Below are positions 38,255 to 45,495 of a DNA stretch of 45,495 bases, piece by piece; within the stretch, counting starts at the first letter, position 1; each line of letters opens with the position of its first letter. The notes beneath the pieces were generated by a model. That model did not search any database, was not told the DNA's origin, and saw nothing but the letters and a program-made list of their open reading frames with translations. Source of the DNA: Geobacter sp. (GTDB taxonomy: Bacteria > Desulfobacterota > Desulfuromonadia > Geobacterales > Pseudopelobacteraceae); contig PLYK01000020.1 of NCBI GenBank assembly GCA_003151775.1, positions 1-45,495 of the forward strand. Direction: 5' to 3'. The translations under genes were made by a program, and so were the position numbers.

Positions 38255-40348
38255 ATGTTTCACGCTCCATATAAGCCGTTCCTGGTCGCACTGACCGGTG
38301 TTTTTCTCTGCCTCCCTGCCGCAATCTCATCCCGAGCCGACGATCCGGTCTCCCTTGCTGCCGCGCAGTTCCGTGAAAAGGATTACAGCGACGCTTATGC
38401 CATGGCCAAGAAATGCGCAGAATCGCCCCAGCGGAGCTTTCTGCTCGGCGTGGCCGCCCTGCGCCTGGGAAGGGGGGACGAGGCCCTGCCCCTGCTGGCC
38501 CAGGCCGAGCAGAAGCTGCCGCTCTTGGCGGACTACGCGGCCCTGTACCAGGCCGAGGCGCTGCTGAAACAGAAGCGGTATGCCGAGGCCGCGGCCAAGG
38601 CCGTGGCCGTTGCCAGGACCTATCCCGGCTCCCTGCTGGTCCGCCGCGCCGGCAAACTGGCCGCGGACAGCCTGTTCGGGGCCGCTGATTACCGGGGGGC
38701 GCTCAAAGCGTACCAGGCCTTTGTGGAGCAATACGCAGCCGGCGGCGACTCGGTGGATGCCCTGTTCCAGTCGGCCCGCAGCCGGGAGGGGATCGGCGAC
38801 AAGGAGGGGGCGGCCCAGGTCTATCGCAGCGTCTGGTTGAATAACCCGACCTCGGCCCAGGCGAAACAATCACGGGAACGGCTGGCCGACCTGGAAAAGA
38901 GCGGCGTCAAAACCGCCGGGTTTGCGCCTGAGGATCTTTTCCGCCGGGCTTCCAGCCTGTATACCCGGAACGAGTTCACCGCGGCCCTGAAGGCACTGGC
39001 AACGATCCCGACCGATGGCCAGCCCGTGGGCTTTGCAAGCCGGGTGGATTTCCGGACCGGCATGACCCACTACCGCTTGCGGAATTTCATGCTGGCCGAG
39101 AAGTATTTCCTCCGGGCAACCGCCAGCCCTGTGGCTGACATCAGCTCCGAGGCGCGTTTCTGGCGGGCCAAGTCCCTGGAGCGCCGGGACCTGGATGCGC
39201 AGGCCTATGTCCTCTACATGGAACTGGCCGGCGAAGGGAAGGGGCACCAGTTTGCCGACGACGCCCTGATCGAGGCGGCCGGCCTGCGCAAGAACATGGG
39301 GAGCTTCGCCGAGGCGGCACACCTGTTCGAGCTGCTTCCCAAGAGTTTCCCCGAGTCGAAATTCGTGCCCCGGGCTACCTGGGATGCTGCCTGGTGCCGC
39401 TACCTGGCCGGCGGCTACGCCGTGGCCGCCGAAGCGTTCAAGGCGCAGCTCAAAGACGATAGCGTGCGGGAGAAGGCGTTGTATTGGCTGGCCAGGGCGC
39501 TGGAAAACACGGCGAATGCCGATGCCGCCGTCTATTACCGCCAGCTTATGGATGAATACCCGGCCGGTTTCTACGCCACCTGGTACCGGGACCGGCAGGG
39601 CATCGCAGATTTGCGCCAACCCCTGGGCCCTCGCAATGCCCTGGCGGAGTTGCCCCTGTTGTCCGGCTTCGAGAAGCCGCGCCTGCTGGCTGCACTGGGG
39701 ATGGTGGAGGATGCGCGGGCCGAGATGGCGGCTGCCCGCAAGAGGATCGGCGATAGGAAGGTGCCGTTCCCGGGACTGGCCCGCGTCTACCTGGAGACCG
39801 GGGACTACGGTTCCGCCATCGCCCTGTTCCTGCAAAACCGGCCGATAAAGTGGGAAGCAGTGACCCTGCCGCTCTGGACGGCCGGCTATCCGGTGGCATA
39901 TACGGAACAGATCCGGCAGCAGGCCGCCGCCAACGGCCTCTCGGAGGGGTTGGTCTTTGCCCTGGTCCGGGCCGAAAGCAGTTTTTCTCCGACCATAAAA
40001 TCCGGCGCCGGGGCCATCGGCCTGATGCAACTCATGCCGGCCACCGCCAGGATGACGGCAGGGGAGAAGGGGCATTTCGACCCCCAGCGTCTCGTTTCGC
40101 CCGATTGCAACCTTACACTGGGGACCAGACATCTCCGGGAACTGCTAATGGGGTTTGACGGGGATGTGGTCTATTCCATCGCCGCCTACAACGCCGGGGC
40201 AACGGCTGTGGAACGGTGGAAGAAGAGCTTCAAGGGGCTGAAGAAGGACGAGTTCATCGAAAACATCCCCTACCAGGAGACGCGGGAGTACGTTAAGAAG
40301 GTCTATGCCTCTGCCGCCACCTACCGGCAGTTGTACGGGATCAAGTAG
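38255..40348 (+). CDS. Soluble lytic murein transglycosylase-like protein (Slt-type)
   Basis: Signal peptide, TPR-like repeats, C-terminal ALVRAESSFSPTIKSGAGAIGLMQLMPATA. Confidence 0.93.
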   Translation: MFHAPYKPFLVALTGVFLCLPAAISSRADDPVSLAAAQFREKDYSDAYAMAKKCAESPQRSFLLGVAALRLGRGDEALPLLAQAEQKLPLLADYAALYQAEALLKQKRYAEAAAKAVAVARTYPGSLLVRRAGKLAADSLFGAADYRGALKAYQAFVEQYAAGGDSVDALFQSARSREGIGDKEGAAQVYRSVWLNNPTSAQAKQSRERLADLEKSGVKTAGFAPEDLFRRASSLYTRNEFTAALKALATIPTDGQPVGFASRVDFRTGMTHYRLRNFMLAEKYFLRATASPVADISSEARFWRAKSLERRDLDAQAYVLYMELAGEGKGHQFADDALIEAAGLRKNMGSFAEAAHLFELLPKSFPESKFVPRATWDAAWCRYLAGGYAVAAEAFKAQLKDDSVREKALYWLARALENTANADAAVYYRQLMDEYPAGFYATWYRDRQGIADLRQPLGPRNALAELPLLSGFEKPRLLAALGMVEDARAEMAAARKRIGDRKVPFPGLARVYLETGDYGSAIALFLQNRPIKWEAVTLPLWTAGYPVAYTEQIRQQAAANGLSEGLVFALVRAESSFSPTIKSGAGAIGLMQLMPATARMTAGEKGHFDPQRLVSPDCNLTLGTRHLRELLMGFDGDVVYSIAAYNAGATAVERWKKSFKGLKKDEFIENIPYQETREYVKKVYASAATYRQLYGIK

Positions 40349-40426
40349 GCTGGCACGCTCTTGCCGATTGCATTTGGCGGGGGATTTCCGTATACTCCAA
40401 TACTTTACTACTATTTGGGGGGAGAG

Positions 40427-40807
40427 ATGATTCAGATCGATTTCGACAAGATGGGCGGACTGATCCCGGCCATTATCCAGGACCACGCCTCGGGCGAGGT
40501 GCTGATGGTGGCCTTCATGGACAAGAAGACCCTGGACCTGACCCTGGAGAGCGGCAAGACCTGGTTTTTCAGCCGCACCCGCAACAAATACTGGATGAAA
40601 GGTGAGGAGTCGGGCAACACTCAGGAGGTGATGGAGGTGCTGACCGATTGCGATGCCGACACCGTGGTGATCAAGGTCAAGCAGAACGGCCCGGCGGCCT
40701 GCCACACCGGCAACCGCAGTTGTTTTTACGTCAAGTGGGAGAACGGAGAATGGGTTGAGCATAGCAACCCCCTCTTTAACCCGGACGAAGTATATAAGAA
40801 GGGATGA
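40427..40807 (+). CDS. hisI: Phosphoribosyl-AMP cyclohydrolase
   Basis: [68 protein letters not shown]. Confidence 0.96.
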   Translation: MIQIDFDKMGGLIPAIIQDHASGEVLMVAFMDKKTLDLTLESGKTWFFSRTRNKYWMKGEESGNTQEVMEVLTDCDADTVVIKVKQNGPAACHTGNRSCFYVKWENGEWVEHSNPLFNPDEVYKKG

Positions 40808-40857
40808 ATGCGAAAAAATCGCATCCATTAGGAAAATCGACATCAAGCGAGGTTGTT

Positions 40858-41733
40858 ATGAGTAATATTTTGAACTTTGGTATTCCCAAAGGGAGTCTTG
40901 AAAACGCCACCGTCGAGCTGTTCAGCAAGGCCGGCTGGCAGATCAGCATCTCGTCCCGCAGCTACTTCCCCGGCGTTGACGATAGCGAGATGAACTGCAA
41001 GCTGATCCGTCCCCAGGAGATGGGCAAGTACGTGGAACGCGGCACCATCGATGCCGGGATCGCCGGCCGCGACTGGGTCAGGGAAAACCAGGCGGATGTG
41101 GTCGAGGTCTGCGAGATGGTCTACTCCAAGGTGTCGCGCCGCCCGGCCCGCTGGGTGCTGGTGGTGGCCGGCGACTCCAAGGTCCAGGGGCCGGAAGACC
41201 TGCACGGCGCCACCATCTCCACCGAACTGGTCGGTTTCACCAAACGCTACTTTGCCGAGCGCAACATCCCGGTGAACGTGGAGTTCTCCTGGGGCGCCAC
41301 CGAGGCCAAGGTGGTCGACGGCCTGTGCGACGCCATCGTGGAGGTGACCGAGACCGGATCGACCATAAAGGCCAACGGCCTGCGCATCGTCTGCGACCTG
41401 ATGGAGTCTGTGCCGGTCATGATCGTCAACAAGGCCTCCTGGGCCGATCCCTGGAAACGGGAGAAGATCGAGCAGATCGCCACCCTTCTGAAGTCGTCCC
41501 TGGCTGCCGAGGGGATGGTCGGCCTCAAGATGAACGCCCCGGCCGACCGGATCGAGGCTATCACCAAGGTCCTGCCCAGCCTGAAGAATCCGACCATCTC
41601 GCACCTGTACAACTCCGACTGGCTCTCCGTGGAGAGCATCATGTCCGAGAAAGAGGTGCGCCGCATCGTGCCGAAGTTGTTGAAACTGGGAGCGGAGGGG
41701 ATTATCGAGTATCCTTTAAATAAGATCATTTAG
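40858..41733 (+). CDS. hisG: ATP phosphoribosyltransferase (long form)
   Basis: [41 protein letters not shown]-terminal regulatory domain. Confidence 0.95.
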   Translation: MSNILNFGIPKGSLENATVELFSKAGWQISISSRSYFPGVDDSEMNCKLIRPQEMGKYVERGTIDAGIAGRDWVRENQADVVEVCEMVYSKVSRRPARWVLVVAGDSKVQGPEDLHGATISTELVGFTKRYFAERNIPVNVEFSWGATEAKVVDGLCDAIVEVTETGSTIKANGLRIVCDLMESVPVMIVNKASWADPWKREKIEQIATLLKSSLAAEGMVGLKMNAPADRIEAITKVLPSLKNPTISHLYNSDWLSVESIMSEKEVRRIVPKLLKLGAEGIIEYPLNKII

Positions 41734-41742
41734 AGAAACGCC

Positions 41743-41970
41743 ATGACATGTACACGAACCGGCGATGACTGTCGCTGCACCTACACCCCGGCCTGCTCAC
41801 GGCGCGGCAACTGCTGCCAGTGCGTGGCCTTTCACCGCGAGCAAGGCCAGGCGACCGGCTGCATGTTCACCCCGGCCGGGGAGAAAAGCTATGACCGCTC
41901 CCTGGCCAACCTGATGCGGGACCGCAAGATCTCCAAATTACCCTCCACACCATGCTCTCCTTTGACATAA
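41743..41970 (+). CDS. Small cysteine-rich protein (DUF6485-like)
   Basis: MTCTRTGDDCRCTYTPACSRRGNCCQCVAFH. Confidence 0.75.
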   Translation: MTCTRTGDDCRCTYTPACSRRGNCCQCVAFHREQGQATGCMFTPAGEKSYDRSLANLMRDRKISKLPSTPCSPLT

Positions 41971-42863
41971 CCCACAACGATCATTGCCGCAGGCTGGAGA
42001 GCTTCCTGCGCACCATCATGCCCCTGGCCGCGCCCGGCTACTGCCGCAAGCTGATCAAGAGCGGCGCGGCCCGTCTCGATGGCGCCAACGCCACTACGGA
42101 CACCATGCTGGTTGTGAACGACCGGGTAACCCTGAAGGAGAGCGCCACCGCAGCATCCCTTCTCAGCCCGACCCGTCCGGCGCTTGATCTCCTCTACGAG
42201 GACGACCAGGCGGCCATCGTAAACAAGCCGGCCGGCCTCCCCATGCACCGCACCGCGGAGCGGGAAGAAAACCTGGTTGACGAGGGAATGGCCTACATGG
42301 CGTGGCGCGGCACCCCGTGCAAGCTGTACCCGGTGAACCGCCTCGACCGGGGGACATCGGGGGTCGTCATCCTGGCAAAGAGTTCCTCGGCAGCAGGCAT
42401 GTACGGCCGCCAGGTCAAGGAGACCGGCCTGGACAAGCTCTACCTGGCCCTGGTGACTGGGATTCCCGACGAGAGCGGCGTAATCACGGATCCGCTTGAC
42501 GACAAGGAGTCAGAGACCCGCTACACGGTTCTACTGCAAGGGGCGGGCAACGCCCTCTTGGCCGTGACGCCCATCAGCGGGCGCATGCACCAGATCAGGC
42601 GGCACCTGGAAATGATCGGCCATCCGGTTCTGGGGGACAAGCGTTACGGCGTGGGAGAGCTGCCCGATTATGACGGGTTTGCCCTCCATTCGTTCCGCAC
42701 CATCGTGGTCAGGCCGGAGGCGGGACCACTGACGGTCTGCGCGCCGCTGCCGGATGGTTTTTGGGGACTGGCGCAGCGATATCTGGCCCAGACACCGGAG
42801 GCTGTCATTGCGCGCTTGGATGCGTGTCTGGCCGTGGCTTGCGAGGCAACCCCGGGCCTATAA
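41952..42863 (+). CDS. RluA-family pseudouridine synthase with S4-like N-terminus
   Basis: VNRLDRGTSGVVILAKSS; MHQIRRHLEMIGHPVLGDKRYG. Confidence 0.92.
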   Translation: MLSFDITHNDHCRRLESFLRTIMPLAAPGYCRKLIKSGAARLDGANATTDTMLVVNDRVTLKESATAASLLSPTRPALDLLYEDDQAAIVNKPAGLPMHRTAEREENLVDEGMAYMAWRGTPCKLYPVNRLDRGTSGVVILAKSSSAAGMYGRQVKETGLDKLYLALVTGIPDESGVITDPLDDKESETRYTVLLQGAGNALLAVTPISGRMHQIRRHLEMIGHPVLGDKRYGVGELPDYDGFALHSFRTIVVRPEAGPLTVCAPLPDGFWGLAQRYLAQTPEAVIARLDACLAVACEATPGL

Positions 42864-42884
42864 CCCAAAGAAAGGTTGGGGCCA

Positions 42885-42930
42885 AGAATTCCCCCCTTTG
42901 ACAAAGGGGGGCCAGGGGGGATTTGCCTTG
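42885..42930. repeat. Solo arm of the cccccctttgacaaagggggg repeat family
   Basis: ttcccccctttgacaaaggggggccaggggggatttgcc; matches arms of 31718-31806. Confidence 0.85.
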
Positions 42931-42988
42931 AGTTTTGGTTGTAGCCGTCAGGTCACCGCCTGAATCCACCCACCCGAAAGAAACAAAA

Positions 42989-43315
42989 ATGAAAAAGTGC
43001 CCATTCTGTGCCGAAGAAATCCAAGACGATGCGATAAAGTGCAAGCACTGCGGCGAGTTCCTCGACCCGTCCGCCCGGCCGCACTCCGGAGAGGCCGGCG
43101 CCAAGTGGTATTTCCGGAAAGGCTTTATCGTCATCGCGCTCTTGAGCGTGGGACCTCTGGCCTTGCCGCTCATCTGGTTGCGACCGAATACGTCGCGCAA
43201 CTGGAAGATCGGGCTCACCATCGTAACCCTTGTGCTCAGTTGGTTCCTGTACCAGGCAACCCTGGAATCCATGAAGAACCTCTCCGAGTATTTCAAGCTT
43301 CTTAACGGGCTGTAG
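42989..43315 (+). CDS. Zinc-ribbon membrane protein
   Basis: MKKCPFCAEEIQDDAIKCKHCGEFLD plus TM segments. Confidence 0.8.
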   Translation: MKKCPFCAEEIQDDAIKCKHCGEFLDPSARPHSGEAGAKWYFRKGFIVIALLSVGPLALPLIWLRPNTSRNWKIGLTIVTLVLSWFLYQATLESMKNLSEYFKLLNGL

Positions 43316-43431
43316 ACCGGGCGGGCCGATTGTATCTGAAGATGCTTGCTGCCTGTGATGCGGCTTTTCTGTTTTATTGCCGACCGTAATGTAGTACAAA
43401 TCACACACCACTCACCGGAGGAGGCGCAACC

Positions 43432-44196
43432 ATGGGCGGACAGACCATCTTCATCACCGGGGCATCGGCAGGCTTCGGCGCCGCCTGCGCCCGTATCTTC
43501 GCCCAGGCGGGCAATCGCCTGATCCTGACGGCCCGCCGCATCGATCCTTTGCTGGCCTTGCAGAAGGAATTGGCAGGCACGGCCGATACTTACATCATCC
43601 CGCTGGACGTGCGCGACCGGGAGGCGGTGCAGGGGGCGGTGAACTCTCTGCCGGAACCGTTCCGCGAGATCGACGTGCTGATCAACAGCGCCGGCCTGGC
43701 CCTGGGGCTGGAACCGGCCCATCAGGTCAGCCTGGACGACTGGGAGACCATGGTGGACACCAATATCAAGGGGCTCATGTACTGCACGCGCCTGATCCTG
43801 CCCGGCATGGTGGCCCGCAACCGGGGGCACGTCGTCAACATCAGCTCCACCGCCAGCTCGTGGCCCTATCCGGGCGGCAATGTGTACGGCGGCACCAAGG
43901 CCTTTGTGACCCAGTTCTCCCGCAACCTGCGCTGCGACCTGCTCGGGACCAAGGTGCGGGTAACCTGCATCCAGCCCGGCATGGCCGAAACCGAATTTTC
44001 CAAGGTCCGTTTCAAGGGTGACGAGGAAAAGGCGGCCAAGGTCTACGAAGGGGTCGAGGCCCTGACGGCCGGCGACATCGCCGAGACGGTGTACTGGGCA
44101 GTCAGCCGTCCTCCCCATGTGAACATCAACACCCTGGAGGTCATGTCCATCGACCAGGCGTGGGCGCCGTTTGCGATCCACCGGGAAAAACAATAA
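43432..44196 (+). CDS. SDR family NAD(P)-dependent oxidoreductase (YdfG-like)
   Basis: IFITGASAGFGAACARIFA; YGGTKAFVTQFSRNLR. Confidence 0.93.
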   Translation: MGGQTIFITGASAGFGAACARIFAQAGNRLILTARRIDPLLALQKELAGTADTYIIPLDVRDREAVQGAVNSLPEPFREIDVLINSAGLALGLEPAHQVSLDDWETMVDTNIKGLMYCTRLILPGMVARNRGHVVNISSTASSWPYPGGNVYGGTKAFVTQFSRNLRCDLLGTKVRVTCIQPGMAETEFSKVRFKGDEEKAAKVYEGVEALTAGDIAETVYWAVSRPPHVNINTLEVMSIDQAWAPFAIHREKQ

Positions 44197-44214
44197 GTAC
44201 GAAAAGGATACGAC

Positions 44215-45018
44215 ATGGCAAAGGAATTATACGTAGGGCACCTGTCGGAAGAGGTGACGGAAGAGGAACTGCGCAAGCTGTTCTCGGTGATGGGGACCGT
44301 GACCTCCGTGCACCTGATTATCGACCCCGAGACCAGGGAGTTCAAGCGCTGTGCGTATGTGCGCATGGCGGCGGACGTAGACCCCAGGGATGTGGTCGAG
44401 ACCTTGGACGGCGCATATTTGGTGGACCGGGTCATCACGGTCAGCATCGCCCGCCCGCAGAGTGAACTCAAACCGGGTAGACCGGGCGGCGCCGGAAGGC
44501 CGGGACCCGGTGCGCGGCCAAAAACCGGGGCCGGAGCAAGGTTCGGCGCGAGACCCAAACCGGGCGCGGGAGCAAAACCGGGTGCTGGAACAAGGACTGG
44601 CGAAAGAGCGCGGCCTAGTGCGGGAACAAGGCCTGACGCAGAAGCGAGGTCTGGTGCTGGAACAAGGTCTGGAGCTGAAGCGAGGACCGGTGCTGGAATA
44701 AGGTCTGGAGCAGAAACGAGGTCCGGCGCAGGAGCAAGTCCGGGTACGGAAGCGAGGTCTGGTTCGGGAACGAGAACCGGTTCGCGAGCAAGGTCTATTG
44801 CGGAATCAAGAATTGGCGCCGTATCGAGGTCCGGAGCCGAAGCACGGTCTGGTACTGGACCAAGGGCCGGCGCGGGAAAGCGGTCTGATGCCGGCGCAAG
44901 GCCCGGCGCGGGGGCAAGGCCCAGCGCAGGAGCAAGGCCGAAAAGTGGCGACCGTAGCGGCAGCAGCAGGCCTCCCCGCCCAGGCGGCGAAAGGAAAGGT
45001 CCGCGCAAGGGGCGCTAG
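44215..45018 (+). CDS. RRM RNA-binding protein with long R/G/A/S-rich repeat tail
   Basis: KELYVGHLSEEVTEEELRKLFSVMGTV...FKRCAYVRMA; tail of 6-aa repeats. Confidence 0.9.
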   Translation: MAKELYVGHLSEEVTEEELRKLFSVMGTVTSVHLIIDPETREFKRCAYVRMAADVDPRDVVETLDGAYLVDRVITVSIARPQSELKPGRPGGAGRPGPGARPKTGAGARFGARPKPGAGAKPGAGTRTGERARPSAGTRPDAEARSGAGTRSGAEARTGAGIRSGAETRSGAGASPGTEARSGSGTRTGSRARSIAESRIGAVSRSGAEARSGTGPRAGAGKRSDAGARPGAGARPSAGARPKSGDRSGSSRPPRPGGERKGPRKGR

Positions 45019-45097
45019 CGACTATCCTGGAAAGACAAAGCTGTATCTCACAGAGGCACAGAGGAAAACAGTAACGAAAATCGTTAACGGCAATTAG

Positions 45098-45224
45098 TCA
45101 CGCGACGACGCAACGACGCAACGAAAGGCAAAAGCTTGAAAGAATGTAATTACGGTCTGAACTTGGGAATGGCCCTGATTTGATAACGGCTTGGTTTCCG
45201 TCGCGTCGTTGCGTCGTCGCGTGA
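45098..45224. repeat. Inverted repeat (26-bp arms, one mismatch)
   Basis: tcacgcgacgacgcaacgacgcaacg (45098-45123) / cgtcgcgtcgttgcgtcgtcgcgtga (45199-45224). Confidence 0.88.
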
Positions 45225-45259
45225 GACCGCTTTTGGGTTTTGATTCTATGCCTGATGAT

Positions 45260-45495
45260 CTAAGGCACCAGCACCCCGGCCCCCCTGATCCTTCCTTCCC
45301 GCAGGGCCGTCAGCGCCTCGTTGGCCCGTTCCAGGGGGAATAGCTCCACTTCGGTACGCACCGGCACCTGGGGCGCCAGCTTTAGGAACTCCTCCCCATC
45401 GCGGCGGGTCAGGTTGGCCACAGACACGATGCTCCGCTCGCCCCACAGGATGTCGTAGGGAAAGGCCGGTATGTCGCTCATGTGGATGCCGCCGC
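45260..45495 (-). CDS. Zinc-dependent alcohol dehydrogenase, C-terminal part (runs off the window)
   Basis: MSDIPAFPYDILWGERSIVSVANLTRRDGEEFLKLAPQVPVRTEVELFPLERANEALTALREGRIRGAGVLVP. Confidence 0.8.
   Translation of the reverse strand, partial: GGIHMSDIPAFPYDILWGERSIVSVANLTRRDGEEFLKLAPQVPVRTEVELFPLERANEALTALREGRIRGAGVLVP

Noticed and set aside
44043-45008. 321-aa minus-strand ORF (APAPDLASAPGLVPALG...)
   Set aside because: It is the antisense shadow of the RRM tail repeats and the SDR end; its openness is explained by 18-nt periodicity in GC-rich DNA.

Overview
This window looks like a chromosomal segment of a GC-rich Desulfuromonadota (Geobacter-like) bacterium. The taxonomy is inferred from gene content only. 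Most of it is housekeeping: tRNA-Arg(CCT), apt, rpoS-pcm-surE, a quinone oxidoreductase, RlmI-like methyltransferase, threonine aldolase, queC, pta, trpB/trpF plus a second trpB2, hom, nusB, ribH, cbiD-cbiC-cbiX, an isolated nuoEFG, hemW, two DUF507 genes with a DUF815 ATPase, a lytic transglycosylase, hisI-hisG, an RluA-type synthase, an SDR and an RRM protein. The main accessory region is about 5.3 kb (13.4-18.7 kb). It carries a BsuBI/PstI-type restriction-modification pair and several small orphan genes, two of them membrane proteins, and is bounded by 44-bp inverted repeats (40/44 identical) that each contain a terminator hairpin. Other notable points are: (i) repeat elements inserted in frame inside core genes (heptanucleotide tract in cbiD; two palindromic elements in nuoG); (ii) a 165-bp MITE-like inverted-repeat element that supplies the cbiD stop codon; (iii) an orphan HigA-like antitoxin behind a truncated toxin with an intact promoter/operator; (iv) a small secreted protein made almost entirely of 11-residue LEA-like repeats; (v) an RRM protein with a hexapeptide-repeat disordered tail; (vi) a possible structured RNA ahead of the DUF507 genes; and (vii) a frameshifted A6 tract in an island gene. 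No CRISPR array, rRNA or transposase/integrase gene was seen.
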